Of a stretch of DNA of 64,000 nucleotides, positions 1-8,980 are shown piece by piece. The first letter of the stretch is position 1. Each line of letters begins with the position of its first letter. This stretch comes from Nodosilinea sp. PGN35 (GTDB lineage: Bacteria > Cyanobacteriota > Cyanobacteriia > Phormidesmidales > Phormidesmidaceae). A program made the translations under genes and the position numbers. The notes below the pieces were generated by a model. It did not search any database. It was not told where the DNA came from and saw only the letters and a list, made by a program, of their open reading frames with translations. The stretch is from positions 434,001 to 498,000 of the forward strand of contig NZ_JAQKQJ010000010.1 of assembly GCF_029109325.1 (NCBI RefSeq), read 5' to 3'.

Positions 1-461
1 AGATTCGCCTGAGCCACCTAAACCTCAAGCAATCGGGCTGGAAAGCAATTTCCAGAGGCCTGAAGCAGATTTATTGCCAGGGGCAGGCCCGCTTTGAGGC
101 CGCCTACCGAGAGGGCGACGATGAGTCCTTTCACGAGTGGCGCAAGCGGGTCAAAGACCTGTGGCACAGCACCTGTCTACTGAGGGCGCTGTGGCCGCCC
201 ATTCTGGACGCCTTTGAGTCAGAAATGCACCAGCTGGCCAACCTTTTAGGAGACGACCACGACATAGCGGCCCTGCGCCATTTTTTGCTCGAGCCTCCCG
301 TTGATTTGGCGGTAAAAGATGTTCATATGCAGGTGCTGCTGCCCCTGATGAAACACCGTCAGGATAAGCTGCACCGTCAGGCCAAGGATCTAGGCCACAG
401 GCTCTACGGCGAAAAACCCGCCGCCTTTACCCATCGTTTTGCCAGCTACTGGCGGGTCTAG
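1..461 (+). CDS. CHAD domain protein, 3' part only
   Basis: The gene enters from the left edge; the reading frame is open from base 3 and stops at 459-461, giving about 152 C-terminal residues. CHAD domains are helical bundles rich in conserved histidines that bind polyphosphate, and are often found near polyphosphate metabolism. The visible part carries the typical HEWRKRVKDLWH stretch and, further on, LLGDDHDIAAL, both hallmarks of the family. The N-terminal half lies outside the window, so a fused CYTH domain cannot be excluded. A strong hairpin follows 60 bases downstream. The family call is fairly safe; polyphosphate binding is family knowledge, not visible here. Confidence 0.8.
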   Translation, partial: IRLSHLNLKQSGWKAISRGLKQIYCQGQARFEAAYREGDDESFHEWRKRVKDLWHSTCLLRALWPPILDAFESEMHQLANLLGDDHDIAALRHFLLEPPVDLAVKDVHMQVLLPLMKHRQDKLHRQAKDLGHRLYGEKPAAFTHRFASYWRV

Positions 462-522
462 CCCTCGCCAGAACCGCTACAGCCAGAGTTACCTTGGTTA
501 GGGCAATCAAAACCCTTTAAAG

Positions 523-554
523 ACGTGTGAACGCTCAAACGTTCACACGTTTCT
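523..554. terminator. hairpin between convergent genes
   Basis: An 11-bp perfect stem (ACGTGTGAACG, loop CTCAAA, then its complement at 540-550) is followed by TTTCT. It lies between the CHAD gene (plus) and the DUF3616 gene (minus), so it probably ends transcription of the CHAD gene and perhaps of both. Confidence 0.7.
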
Positions 555-607
555 AGAACAACTGCCCTACCCAGACTGGCTACGGCTATGAATACCGGAT
601 TGGGGCC

Positions 608-1696
608 TTAACCTAAACGCGACTCCGGCAGCCGAAACACATCGGCAAAAATTGACGTTGGGCTGGGGCGGCGGCTGTCGTTGGGGGAGTCGTAGACCAC
701 CATCAGCCCATTGTCGTAGCCCAGGCAGGGCAGCAGCACCAGCCCTTCGGCGTGGTCAGACCCGATGGTAAAGGGCAGATCAAACAGAACCTCAAGGCGA
801 CCCGAATCCTGGCTCCACAGGGTATCGTCGGTGTGGTCGAGGACGTCTTTCAGGCGAAACATCTGCATGGCCCCTTCGAGTTCCATGGTTGGCCCCGCCA
901 GCACCAGCAGGTCGCCATGGTGCAGGCACAGCTCGCGAATGCCCTGGCCGTTGAGGTCGAGGAAGTGTTTGCGGTACAGGCAGCCCCCGCCTAAATCTTT
1001 GAGGGTCAGTTCACCGGGGTCACCGTCTTCTACCTCAATTTCAAGAATGATCGCCCAGCCCCGCAGCACCGGGCCGCGCAGCCCCAAAAAGATTTTGCTG
1101 CCGCTGACGGCAATGCCTTCAATGTCAAAGCCGTTGTCCTTAGAGGGCAGTTGCATCTGAAGAAAGACTCCCAGATGTTCGTCCTCGGCCAGGGCGTCTA
1201 GCAGCAGGTTGTGGCCATCGACTTTCTTCAGGGTAGCCGCCGTTCGGGTATCTCCTGGACTGTCGGAGCGGGCGTAGGTGGGCACAATTTCGCCGTTGAG
1301 TATGGGCAGTCGGGCCAGCAGCGATCGGTTGGGGTCGCGGTCAATTTCTGATAGGCGTCTAATGTCTTTTTGGGGTTTTTTGCCCTTGGCCTGGGTGCGT
1401 TTAAAACTGTGGGAACCCACCACCCAGAGGTAGCCGTCGCAGTAGTCGAGCCCTTCGATGTCAATTTCAGACTCAGTATCGAACAGCTCAACAAAGTCGT
1501 TGAGGTGGAAGGTCTTGTGGTTGCCGTAGACCCCATCGCCCATGGGAGCCAGCCGTTCTATGGTGACAAATTCGTCTGAGCCCAGCCAGAGATAGCCGTC
1601 TGGGGTGCGGGTGACGGCGGAGAGTTCTGCTAACAAGTCGTCAGAGTCGCTCTGAAACTGAAGCAAAATGCGGCTGAGCAAAAAACCGTTGGGCAT
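608..1696 (-). CDS. DUF3616 domain-containing protein
   Basis: The 362-residue protein starts at an ATG at 1694-1696. It looks like a DUF3616 protein: a beta-rich sequence with repeated G/D-Y-LW-hG and SKIFLGLRGP-type strands, as in beta-propellers (for example TPDGYLWLGSD near the N-terminus, GYLWVVGSHS around residue 90, IEGIAVSGSKIFLGLRGPVL in the middle, and DHAEGLVLLP near the C-terminus). No catalytic motif and no signal peptide are seen. The enzymatic role of the family is not established, so no function is proposed. The gene stands alone, convergent with the CHAD gene and divergent from the cation ATPase. Confidence 0.7.
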   Translation of the reverse strand: MPNGFLLSRILLQFQSDSDDLLAELSAVTRTPDGYLWLGSDEFVTIERLAPMGDGVYGNHKTFHLNDFVELFDTESEIDIEGLDYCDGYLWVVGSHSFKRTQAKGKKPQKDIRRLSEIDRDPNRSLLARLPILNGEIVPTYARSDSPGDTRTAATLKKVDGHNLLLDALAEDEHLGVFLQMQLPSKDNGFDIEGIAVSGSKIFLGLRGPVLRGWAIILEIEVEDGDPGELTLKDLGGGCLYRKHFLDLNGQGIRELCLHHGDLLVLAGPTMELEGAMQMFRLKDVLDHTDDTLWSQDSGRLEVLFDLPFTIGSDHAEGLVLLPCLGYDNGLMVVYDSPNDSRRPSPTSIFADVFRLPESRLG

Positions 1697-1885
1697 GGCA
1701 ACTAGTGGCGCAAATTAAAACTACCAGTCTAAGCCTACTAGCCTATACAGCTGGGCCGAAGTCTACCTCTTTCAAAGGATATAAATAAAGGTTCTGGTGA
1801 CCCGTATTCTACAGTGAGATAGAGGGAAATATCCTCAGGCTGGCGTAGGTTGAAGAGATTGATTTCAGCCCTTTAAGGAGCCTGC

Positions 1886-4579
1886 ATGGACAGTCCTGTT
1901 TCGCCGACCGAGGTTGTAAAATCTCAACCGCAGCAAATTTTAGAGGCCTTTGGTGTCGATGCCGCCCAGGGACTGAGCGATCGCCAGGTGAGCCGCCAGC
2001 GGGAAAAGTACGGCTGGAATCGACTGGACGAGGCGAAGCAGCGGGGCGCGGGGGCGATTTTTATTGACCAGTTTAAAAGCCCAATCATCGCTCTGCTGGC
2101 GGTGGCGGCGGTGCTGGCCTTTGCCTTTCGGGAATGGGTTGAGGGCGTGGCGGTGGTGATTGCGATCGCCCTCAACGCCGCCATCGGCTTTACCACCGAG
2201 CTGCGGGCGGTGAAGTCGATGGAGTCATTGCAGCAGCTTAGCCAGACCCAGGCCAAGGTGCGCCGCGAGGGCCAGGTGAAGCAGGTGGGGGCCGACGAGC
2301 TGGTGCCCGGCGACCTGGTGGTGCTAGAGGGGGGCGACATGGTGCCCGCCGACATTCGCCTGATTACCGCCTCAAACCTCCAGGCCGACGAGTCGGCCCT
2401 GACGGGGGAGTCGCTGCCCGCCAGCAAAAGCCCGGAGCCGGTGGAGGCCGACCTGTCTCTGGCGGAGCAAACCAACCGCATTTTTAAAGGCACGGCCATT
2501 ACCCGAGGGTCTGCCGAGGGCATTGTCACCGCCACCGGCATGGCGACCGAGCTGGGGCATATATCGTCGCTGGCGGCCCAGGCCGGAGGGGAGCAAACCC
2601 CCCTGGAGCAGCGCCTCGACCAGCTGGGGCGGCGGCTGATCTGGATCACCCTGGTGATTGCAACGGTGGTGGCGGTGAGCGGCATTGGGCAGGGCAAAGA
2701 CCTGATGCTGATGGTCGAAACGGCGATCGCCCTCTCGGTGGCCGCCGTGCCCGAGGGGCTGCCGATTGTGGCCACAGTGGCCCTGGCGCGAGGCATGTGG
2801 CGCATGGCCAAGCAAAACGCCCTGATCAGCCGCCTCTCGGCGGTGGAAACCCTGGGGTCAACCAGTATTATTTGCACCGACAAGACCGGCACCCTGACCC
2901 AAAACCGCATGACCGTCAGCCAGGTGGTGGTGGAGGCGGGCACCGTTCAGGTGGGCGGCGATGGCAATGCCGCCTTCAGCCTGGAGGGGCAGGCCGTTGA
3001 CCCCCAGCAGCACGACGCTCTGCGCCAGCTGCTTCAGGTGGCGGTGCTGTGCAACAACGCCGAGCTGCAAGACCCCGATGCCCCCGACCACCACACCATT
3101 GGCGACCCGATGGAAATTGCCCTGCTCAACCTGGGGCAGCAGGCTGCCATGGGCCGCGACGAGCTGCGATCGCAGCTGCCCGAGGAGCGCGAGATCGCCT
3201 TTGACCCCGACACCAAAATGATGGCCACGGTTCATAAAGGGGACGAGGGCTACTGGGTGGCGGTCAAGGGTGCCCCCGAGGCCGTGCTGGAGTGCTGCAC
3301 CCACTATCTGTCAGACAGCGGGGCTGAGGCGCTGGATGGGGGCAGCCGCGATCGCTGGCAGCAGCGCATGCAGGCCACCGCCGAAGCCGGGCTGCGGGTG
3401 CTGGCCTTTGCCGCCAAAACCGTGGACAACCCCGAGGCCGACCCCTACAGCGATCTGATGCTGCTGGGGGTCGTGGGCCTGGAAGACCCGCCCCGTCCGG
3501 GGGTCAAAGACTCGATCAAAGCCTGTCACCGGGCGGGCATTCGGGTGGTGATGGTGACCGGCGATCAGCAGATCACGGCGCGCAATATTGGTCTGGCCGT
3601 GGGGCTGGTGGGCGATCGCGACGCCCAGGCCCTGCCCGGCAAAGCCCTCCAGCCCCTCGATCAGCTCACCGATCAACAGCGCCAGGAGCTACAGCAGGTG
3701 TCGATTTTTGCCCGCGTCAGCCCCGAGCAAAAGCTCAATTTGATTGCCCTGCACCAGGCCGACGGGGCGATCGTGGCGATGACCGGCGACGGCGTCAACG
3801 ATGCCCCCGCGCTGCAAAAGGCCGACATTGGCGTGGCCATGGGCCAACGGGGCACCCAGGTGGCCCAGGAGGCCGCCGATATGGTGCTGCAAGACGACTC
3901 CTTTGCCACTATTGTGGCGGCGGTAGCCCAGGGCCGGGCGATTTTCCGCAACATTCGCCAGTTCACCCTCTACCTGCTGTCGGGCAATACCGGCGAAATC
4001 ATCGCCGTCGCCCTGACCTCGCTGGTCAATGCCCCCCTGGCCCTGCTGCCCCTGCAAATTCTCTACATTAACGCGGTTAACGATGTGTTCCCCGCCCTGG
4101 CCCTGGGGCTGGGGGAAGGCGACGACACCATGATGCAGCGCCCGCCGCGCCGGGGCAGTGAGGCCGTGCTCACCCAGGATCACTGGATTGCCATTGCCCT
4201 GTACGGCGTGCTCATTGCCGCGACGACGCTGGGAGCCTTTGCGATCGCCCTGGTTGTCTGGCAGCTCGACAGCACTGAAGCCGTCACCATTTCGTTTATG
4301 ACCCTGGCCTTTGGCCGCCTGTGGCATATCTTCAACATGCGCAGTCGGGGCACCGCTGTGCTGCACAACGAAGTCACCCGCAACCCCTACGTCTGGGGTG
4401 CCCTGGGCATTTGCACTATGATTTTGCTAGCGGCGGTCTACCTGCCCGGCCTCTCCGATGCCCTGGGCACCACCGGTCTCTCCTGGCGCTCCTGGGGACT
4501 GGTCTTTGTCGCCAGCCTGGTGCCGCTGGTGGTGGGGCAGCTGGCTAAGGTCTTGATCGATCGCAAAGGAAAGCGTTAG
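1886..4579 (+). CDS. P2-type cation-transporting ATPase (Ca2+-type)
   Basis: This 897-residue P-type ATPase pumps cations across a membrane using ATP. Visible motifs in order: actuator TGES at 173-176; PEGLP in transmembrane segment 4 (289-293); the phosphorylated aspartate D332 in ICTDKTGTLT; the hinge MTGDGVNDAP; and the six-helix C-terminal domain. In segments 5 and 6, SGNTGEI and INAVND supply the Asn, Glu and Asp that line the calcium sites of SERCA-type pumps, which favours Ca2+ as substrate; related cyanobacterial pumps may export Na+ or other ions. AAGGAG lies six bases before the ATG. The gene is monocistronic or followed at some distance by the DedA gene. Family certain, ion specificity inferred. 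Confidence 0.9.
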   Translation: MDSPVSPTEVVKSQPQQILEAFGVDAAQGLSDRQVSRQREKYGWNRLDEAKQRGAGAIFIDQFKSPIIALLAVAAVLAFAFREWVEGVAVVIAIALNAAIGFTTELRAVKSMESLQQLSQTQAKVRREGQVKQVGADELVPGDLVVLEGGDMVPADIRLITASNLQADESALTGESLPASKSPEPVEADLSLAEQTNRIFKGTAITRGSAEGIVTATGMATELGHISSLAAQAGGEQTPLEQRLDQLGRRLIWITLVIATVVAVSGIGQGKDLMLMVETAIALSVAAVPEGLPIVATVALARGMWRMAKQNALISRLSAVETLGSTSIICTDKTGTLTQNRMTVSQVVVEAGTVQVGGDGNAAFSLEGQAVDPQQHDALRQLLQVAVLCNNAELQDPDAPDHHTIGDPMEIALLNLGQQAAMGRDELRSQLPEEREIAFDPDTKMMATVHKGDEGYWVAVKGAPEAVLECCTHYLSDSGAEALDGGSRDRWQQRMQATAEAGLRVLAFAAKTVDNPEADPYSDLMLLGVVGLEDPPRPGVKDSIKACHRAGIRVVMVTGDQQITARNIGLAVGLVGDRDAQALPGKALQPLDQLTDQQRQELQQVSIFARVSPEQKLNLIALHQADGAIVAMTGDGVNDAPALQKADIGVAMGQRGTQVAQEAADMVLQDDSFATIVAAVAQGRAIFRNIRQFTLYLLSGNTGEIIAVALTSLVNAPLALLPLQILYINAVNDVFPALALGLGEGDDTMMQRPPRRGSEAVLTQDHWIAIALYGVLIAATTLGAFAIALVVWQLDSTEAVTISFMTLAFGRLWHIFNMRSRGTAVLHNEVTRNPYVWGALGICTMILLAAVYLPGLSDALGTTGLSWRSWGLVFVASLVPLVVGQLAKVLIDRKGKR

Positions 4580-4670
4580 AAAAGTTTGAGTTCTAAATTT
4601 TAAGTTTTGAGTTTCCGCTGTAGGGCTTTAATTCACAACTTAAAACTCAAAACTCAAAACTTTCCCCGCA
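4580..4670. repeat. AAAACTC/GAGTTTT intergenic repeat
   Basis: The spacer between the ATPase and the DedA gene holds copies of AAGTTTTGAGTTT on one side and AACTTAAAACTCAAAACTC on the other, so the two halves can pair. The same sequence family recurs around 10351-10435, 38253-38290 and 44812-44850, always between genes. Confidence 0.6.
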
Positions 4671-4699
4671 CTCCCCGCACCCCCCCACCCCCTCACCCC

Positions 4700-5311
4700 A
4701 TGTTCAACTGGATCACCACCTGGATCGAATCCCTCGGCTACTTCGGCATCTTCAGCCTGATGGTGCTGGAGCATCTCTTTCCCCCGATTCCCTCAGAGCT
4801 GGTGATGCCCCTGGCGGGATTTGTCAGCAGCAGCAGCAGCCGGATGAGCCTGTCTGGGGTAATTTTGGCGGGCTCGCTGGGCTCGCTGATTGGGGCGTCG
4901 GCCTGGTACGTGGTGGGGCTCTGGATTACCCACGACCAGCTGATGGGCTGGGTCGAGCGCCACGGCCGCTGGCTAACGCTCAAACCCAGGGATATTGAGA
5001 AGGCGATCGCCTTTTTTCAGCGGAGCGGCGGCAGCTGGGTGGTGGGCCTGGGCCGCCTGGTGCCGGGGGTACGCACCTACGTGTCGGTGCCTGCCGGGCT
5101 CAGCCACATGCCGCTGCTGCCCTACCTGGCCTACTCGGCCCTGGGCACCGTGCTGTGGACTGGGGCGCTGGCCGCGGCGGGGTATGTCTTGGGTGACCAG
5201 TTTGACCAGGTGCAGCTGCTGCTTGGCCCGGTGAGCAAAGTGGTGCTGGTTGGCTGTGCGATCGCCGCCGTAGTCTGGGTGGTCAAGCGCCGCCGCCAGC
5301 GCTATCCCTAG
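4700..5311 (+). CDS. DedA family membrane protein
   Basis: The likely start is the ATG at 4700, giving 203 residues; the in-frame extension upstream to 4607 falls in repeat sequence. DedA/SNARE-associated proteins are inner-membrane proteins of the VTT fold; some members flip lipid carriers or act in membrane-potential homeostasis. The family motif EHLFPPIPSEL is near residue 20, and the second signature GRLVPGVRTYVSVPAGLSHM is around residue 120. Several hydrophobic segments follow the family layout, and the C-terminus is a short basic tail. The specific lipid handled is unknown. Confidence 0.85.
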   Translation: MFNWITTWIESLGYFGIFSLMVLEHLFPPIPSELVMPLAGFVSSSSSRMSLSGVILAGSLGSLIGASAWYVVGLWITHDQLMGWVERHGRWLTLKPRDIEKAIAFFQRSGGSWVVGLGRLVPGVRTYVSVPAGLSHMPLLPYLAYSALGTVLWTGALAAAGYVLGDQFDQVQLLLGPVSKVVLVGCAIAAVVWVVKRRRQRYP

Positions 5312-5320
5312 CGGTAGATA

Positions 5321-5815
5321 TCACATGCCCATTGGGTTGACGCCAAAGACGATCACCGCTGCCAGCGCCCCGGCCAAAACGCCGTAGCAGCAGGCTAGCA
5401 GCGCCTTAAACTGACCCCGATACTTGTAGCGCCAGAGCATGGCGGCCAGGGTCACCGAGTACAGCAGCTCCTCAATGGGGAAGTAGGCAGTCTCGTTGGT
5501 AATGTCAATGCCGAGCACCAGCATTGTCCAAAACAGGAAGATGATAAAGCTATTGATAATCGGTGCCTGACTCTCGCGGGTCGGAATTTGCAGCCGCGCA
5601 ATAAATCCTAAGTAGATTAAAACCGTTAGCGGAAACAGGGCCGCCGCCAGGCTGCGGGCTCCGGCACCGGAGGAGTAGCCCAGGGCAAACACCACGCTCG
5701 AAAATAGCTGATACAGCAGAAAGCCAACCGCCAAAAAGAGCACAAAAAAGCTAACTACACCCTTAGAGCCTTTGGTCCAATCTCCAGAGGTCTGCCTTCG
5801 ACGACGCGTTTGCAT
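5321..5815 (-). CDS. hypothetical membrane protein
   Basis: I choose the ATG at 5813-5815 (protein begins MQTRRRRQTSGDW, 164 residues) because the upstream extension lacks a hydrophobic or conserved look. After a basic, cytoplasmic-looking N-terminus there are about five hydrophobic segments separated by short charged loops (for example RLQIPTRESQ and MLWRYKYRGQ), so it should be an integral membrane protein. No recognisable motif. It is convergent with the DedA gene, with only nine bases between the stops. I do not recognise the family. Confidence 0.55.
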   Translation of the reverse strand: MQTRRRRQTSGDWTKGSKGVVSFFVLFLAVGFLLYQLFSSVVFALGYSSGAGARSLAAALFPLTVLIYLGFIARLQIPTRESQAPIINSFIIFLFWTMLVLGIDITNETAYFPIEELLYSVTLAAMLWRYKYRGQFKALLACCYGVLAGALAAVIVFGVNPMGM

Positions 5816-6151
5816 AGTGAACCCCAAACATAACTTGGTAGAAAGTGCCGTCGCGGCTGGCCTCGCAACTGCTTTGCTTGGCACTGCGTCTAGGGCAGAT
5901 TTAGGTATTCAGCGACGGGCCGCCGGGCCAGCTGCGCCCATAGACAGGCCGCACCAGCCCCCCGACAAGCCTTAACCCATAATGTTACTCGAGGTTAGCA
6001 GGGCGATGGCATCGCGCCCATCGCCCCAGGGATGGGTTTTCCCTCTTCCCGCTTTGTTCTTTTGCTGTAGGTTGCTTAATAAACAGGTTGCCCTAGCTGC
6101 TTTATCCTTTCCGCAGCATACCTCTCGACCGCATGCCTGCCGACGACCTGC
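5816..6151. other. 336-base spacer with one hairpin
   Basis: No convincing gene is seen. The clearest structure is a 9-bp stem with an 8-base loop at 6001-6026 (GGGCGATGG pairing with CCATCGCCC). It may end transcription of the DoxX-like gene, which reads leftward into this spacer, but there is no T-run. Confidence 0.5.
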
Positions 6152-6559
6152 CTAGGGCTGGGAAGAAACTTGCGGCAGCTCGGGGCGGGTGTACCAGTAG
6201 GCCCAGGCAATCAGCACCAGCTGAAACGGCAGCCGAATCGCCTGAAACCACCACGTGTTGGGAACGCCAGCAATCTCAATATGGTTGATCGCCATATTGA
6301 GATTGGCCGGGAATACGGCAATAAACAGCACCACCAATCCCCACGCCGCCTGCTGGCGAACAGCGGGCACCAGCAGGCCAATTCCCAACCCAATTTCAAT
6401 CACCCCGCTGATGTAGACCAGGGCCGCTGGCGCGGGCAAAAAGCCCGGCACGATGCGAATAAAGGGCTCTGGCTGAGCAAAATGCAAAATGCCTGCCACC
6501 ACCATACAGACGGCTAAAATGCCCCGCAGGGTGGTTTTGCTGTGCTTAAGGCGCTGCAT
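6152..6559 (-). CDS. DoxX-like membrane protein
   Basis: The protein has 135 residues and four hydrophobic segments: residues 12-28, 45-66, 71-88 and 108-125. The layout with GILHFAQPEPFIRIVPGFLP between the first two and SGVIEIGLGIGLLVP in the second is typical of DoxX/DoxD-like proteins, a family of small quinone- or thiosulfate-associated membrane proteins with mostly unassigned roles. It starts at an ATG at 6557-6559. No operon partner is seen. Family call good, function unknown. Confidence 0.75.
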   Translation of the reverse strand: MQRLKHSKTTLRGILAVCMVVAGILHFAQPEPFIRIVPGFLPAPAALVYISGVIEIGLGIGLLVPAVRQQAAWGLVVLFIAVFPANLNMAINHIEIAGVPNTWWFQAIRLPFQLVLIAWAYWYTRPELPQVSSQP

Positions 6560-6857
6560 ACTTCAAAAAAAATGAATTGACTAGGGCTTAACTCAGCCAA
6601 TGGCGACGGGCTCGAAGGCTTGGGTGCAAGGTATACGGTGTGTGTTCAAGGCCAACTGTGAACCTGAGACCCTGCACCTTCCCCGCTTACCGATCGCGGC
6701 TAGTGTTTAGTCAAAAAAATAATGACGGGGGATGGGACTCAGGGTTCGCGGTTCGCGGTAAGCGGTTTAAGGCGAGCCGTACACCGTTTACCGTAGACCG
6801 TTCAACCCCATTAACCCGTCACATTTAACTTGACTGACTACTAGGATCGCTGACGGG

Positions 6858-7082
6858 CTAGGGGGTTGGGCTCTGGTGCAGCTTGTAGTCTGGGTTCGTC
6901 CAGCATTCGGGTAGGGCTTCGCCCGAGGGAAACTGAAGGCGCGATTTTTCGTAGGCCTGGGGGGGCTGCTCTTCTTCGCCCGCCTGCTGCCGTCCCTGCA
7001 CCTCGTTTCTCTGAGGGTCGATCAAGTCGGTGACATCCAGCACTTTAATCAACGTCTGGTCTTGGGCGTCTTTAACAAACAT
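6858..7082 (-). CDS. small conserved cyanobacterial protein
   Basis: A 74-residue soluble protein beginning MFVKDAQDQTLIKVLDVTDL. I recall similar short proteins in many cyanobacteria, with the same order: MFVKD start, a V/I-E/K-VLD segment, a G-R-x-x-A-G-E-E motif (here GRQQAGEEEQ) and a FPSGE-LP-CW ending (here FPSGEALPECW). No function is known to me, and no catalytic motif is visible. It is divergent from the short-chain dehydrogenase gene at 7202, so the two may share the 119-base promoter region. Confidence 0.65.
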   Translation of the reverse strand: MFVKDAQDQTLIKVLDVTDLIDPQRNEVQGRQQAGEEEQPPQAYEKSRLQFPSGEALPECWTNPDYKLHQSPTP

Positions 7083-7201
7083 AGGTTCACGGTTGGGATA
7101 GGTAGAGCCGACAGCTCAGGCCGCCGGGCATCGTTTGTAGTTCTACGCTATCTAATTAGAGGGGCCAGGGCTTCTGTCTAAATAGATAAAAGGAACTACC
7201 G

Positions 7202-8191
7202 ATGAAACCACTTGAGGGCCATATTGCGCTGGTGACCGGAGCCACGCGGGGGTTGGGCAAGGGCATTGCCACGGGCCTGGGCGAGGCGGGGGCGGTGGTC
7301 TACATCACGGGGCGCACCCTCACCGCTACCGCCGACACCGTGGGCTCGCTGGAAGAAACGGCGGTGGCGGTGACCCAGGCCGGGGGAACGGCGATTGCGG
7401 TGCAGGTAGATCACGGCGATGACTACCAGGTCAAGGCCCTCTTCGATCGCATTAGCACCGACCAAAACGGCCAGCTCGATCTGCTGGTCAACAATGCCTA
7501 TGCCGGGGTGTCGGCCCTCAAGGCCGCCTACGGTAAGCCCTTTTGGGAAGCCGAACCCGCCGATTTTTGGGATGCCTGCAACGCTGTGGGGCTGCGGAGC
7601 CACTACCTGTCCAGCGTCTACGCGGCCCGCCTGATGGTGCCGCGACGGCGGGGGCTGATCTGCACGCTGTCGTCCTGGGGCGGGCTGTCCTACATTTTTG
7701 GGGTGCCCTACGGCGTGGGTAAAGCGGCCTGCGATCGCCTGGCCGCCGATATGGCGGTAGAACTCAAACCCCACCAGGTGACATCGCTCTCGGTTTGGCC
7801 CGGCATTGTCGGCACCGAACTGATGACCCAGTTCGCCGCCGAAATGGGCCTGGGGCAGGCTGCCAGCCCTGGGGCCAGCTTGGGGGCCAACGGCCCAGCC
7901 CCCGACCACTACAACTGGGAAACCCCGCTGCTGACCGGGCGAGTGATTGCCGCCCTGGCGAGCGATCGCAACCTGCTGCGTCGCACCGGCCAGGTGCAGA
8001 TCGTCGCCGAGCTAGCCAAGGAGTACGGCGCGGTCGATGCCGAGGGCAATCGGCCCGCGTCGCTGCGATCGCTGCGGTTTGTGCTGCCCTACGCGGTGCC
8101 TGGGTTGCGCCCCTACGCCGCGCTGGTGCCCGACCTAGAGCTGCCCTGGCCGTTCTTGCTGCTGGGGCCGCTGGGCTCTCCCAAGGCTTGA
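7202..8191 (+). CDS. short-chain dehydrogenase/reductase (DHRS1-like)
   Basis: This 329-residue oxidoreductase has a Rossmann fold that binds NAD(P)(H). The nucleotide-binding TGATRGLGKG motif is at residues 13-22, the NAG-like motif appears as NNAYAG, the catalytic Ser is in TLSSWGG and the YxxxK pair is in YGVGKAA. The protein is longer than a classical 250-residue SDR and carries a C-terminal hydrophobic region, as DHRS1-like members do. The substrate cannot be told from sequence. It lies alone and reads towards the CO2-uptake locus, which is on the other strand. Confidence 0.85.
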   Translation: MKPLEGHIALVTGATRGLGKGIATGLGEAGAVVYITGRTLTATADTVGSLEETAVAVTQAGGTAIAVQVDHGDDYQVKALFDRISTDQNGQLDLLVNNAYAGVSALKAAYGKPFWEAEPADFWDACNAVGLRSHYLSSVYAARLMVPRRRGLICTLSSWGGLSYIFGVPYGVGKAACDRLAADMAVELKPHQVTSLSVWPGIVGTELMTQFAAEMGLGQAASPGASLGANGPAPDHYNWETPLLTGRVIAALASDRNLLRRTGQVQIVAELAKEYGAVDAEGNRPASLRSLRFVLPYAVPGLRPYAALVPDLELPWPFLLLGPLGSPKA

Positions 8192-8483
8192 GGGCAATCC
8201 TGGGCGATGTCGGGCGTGTCATCAATTCTGGCTACAATCCCGTTGTCATCCGCGATCTCGGCCCAGTAGACAGCCGGAACGGCTAACCCACAAGACCTTA
8301 GGCGACTTTTGGAAAACTTGCTCCCTAAGGGGGGGCAGTGCCCACCCTACGGTGGTTGCAGTCGCCGGATAGAGCGGGGATCTTCTCCAGAAATCTCCTT
8401 ACCTAAAAACCCCTTCAATCCCAGAGGGTTACCTCTTGGGGGTGGGCTCTGACCCGCTCCGTCTCGATCGTGAATGAAGCAGG

Positions 8484-8897
8484 CTAGCCCATCAAAATCA
8501 CGTTGTCCAGCACGTGGATGATGCCGTTGTCGGCTTCGATATCGGCGGCCAGCACCGTGGCGTTTTTGACCTCAAAGCCCCCATCTCCATCAAAGGGGCC
8601 GTCGATGGGAATCGGTGCCCCCTCCAGGGACTCGACTGTGCCCAGCTTGATCAGCTCGTCCCTGGTGTACTTGCCTGCGACTACGTGGAACTTGAGAATG
8701 CGGCCCAGCTGCGGCGGATTCTGCACCAGGGTTTGCACCGTGCCGGGGGGCAGCTTGGCAAAGGCGTCGTCATTGGGGGCAAAGACGGTGAAAGGGCCAG
8801 GGCTTTGCAGCGCCTCCACCAGCCCGGCGGCCTGCACGGCGGCGACCAGGGTAGAGAAGCCTTCGGTGTTGACGGCGATATCGACGATGGTAGGCAT
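8484..8897 (-). CDS. cupS: CupS, fasciclin-domain subunit of NDH-1MS
   Basis: The likely start is the ATG at 8895-8897, giving 137 residues ([20 protein letters not shown]). The whole protein is one fasciclin (FAS1) domain, with the family motif [15 protein letters not shown] and the ending [15 protein letters not shown]1 protein directly downstream of cupA is the known arrangement in the NDH-1MS CO2-uptake complex, where CupS joins NdhF3, NdhD3 and CupA on the thylakoid membrane. No signal peptide is present, which fits a cytosolic-side subunit and argues against an adhesion protein. A long hairpin and a 28-bp repeat lie directly upstream. Confidence 0.85.
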   Translation of the reverse strand: MPTIVDIAVNTEGFSTLVAAVQAAGLVEALQSPGPFTVFAPNDDAFAKLPPGTVQTLVQNPPQLGRILKFHVVAGKYTRDELIKLGTVESLEGAPIPIDGPFDGDGGFEVKNATVLAADIEADNGIIHVLDNVILMG

Positions 8898-8902
8898 GGG
8901 GG

Positions 8903-8930
8903 ATTTTGGATTGGCGATTTTGGATTTTGG
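8903..8930 (-). repeat. 28-bp leader repeat, copy 1
   Basis: A 28-base element ends five bases before the cupS start codon. On the coding strand it reads CCAAAATCCAAAATCGCC followed by AATCCAAAAT. Identical cores stand at 10281-10308 before cupA and at 12646-12673 before ndhD3. The copy takes the place where a ribosome-binding site would be; no Shine-Dalgarno is seen. Confidence 0.85.
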
Positions 8931-8941
8931 CGAGGGGGGTA

Positions 8942-8974
8942 AGATCCCAGGGTTCTTCAAGAACCCTGGGATCT
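8942..8974 (-). promoter_or_regulatory. long perfect hairpin between cupA and cupS
   Basis: AGATCCCAGGGTTCTT is followed after one base by its exact reverse complement, a 16-bp arm length over 33 bases. It starts seven bases after the cupA stop codon. No T-run follows, so RNA processing, stabilisation or attenuation between cupA and cupS is more likely than simple termination. Confidence 0.7.
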
Positions 8975-8980
8975 GGTGGC

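Noticed and set aside
1924..2943. Long minus-strand open frame opposite the cation ATPase
   Set aside because: The plus strand has all P-type ATPase motifs; the minus frame is low-complexity Arg/Ser-rich and typical of shadows in GC-rich DNA.
6640..6828. 62-codon plus-strand frame between the DoxX-like gene and the small protein gene
   Set aside because: It runs over short repeated GGTTCGCGG and ACCGTTTACCGTAGACCG stretches; no protein-like signal.
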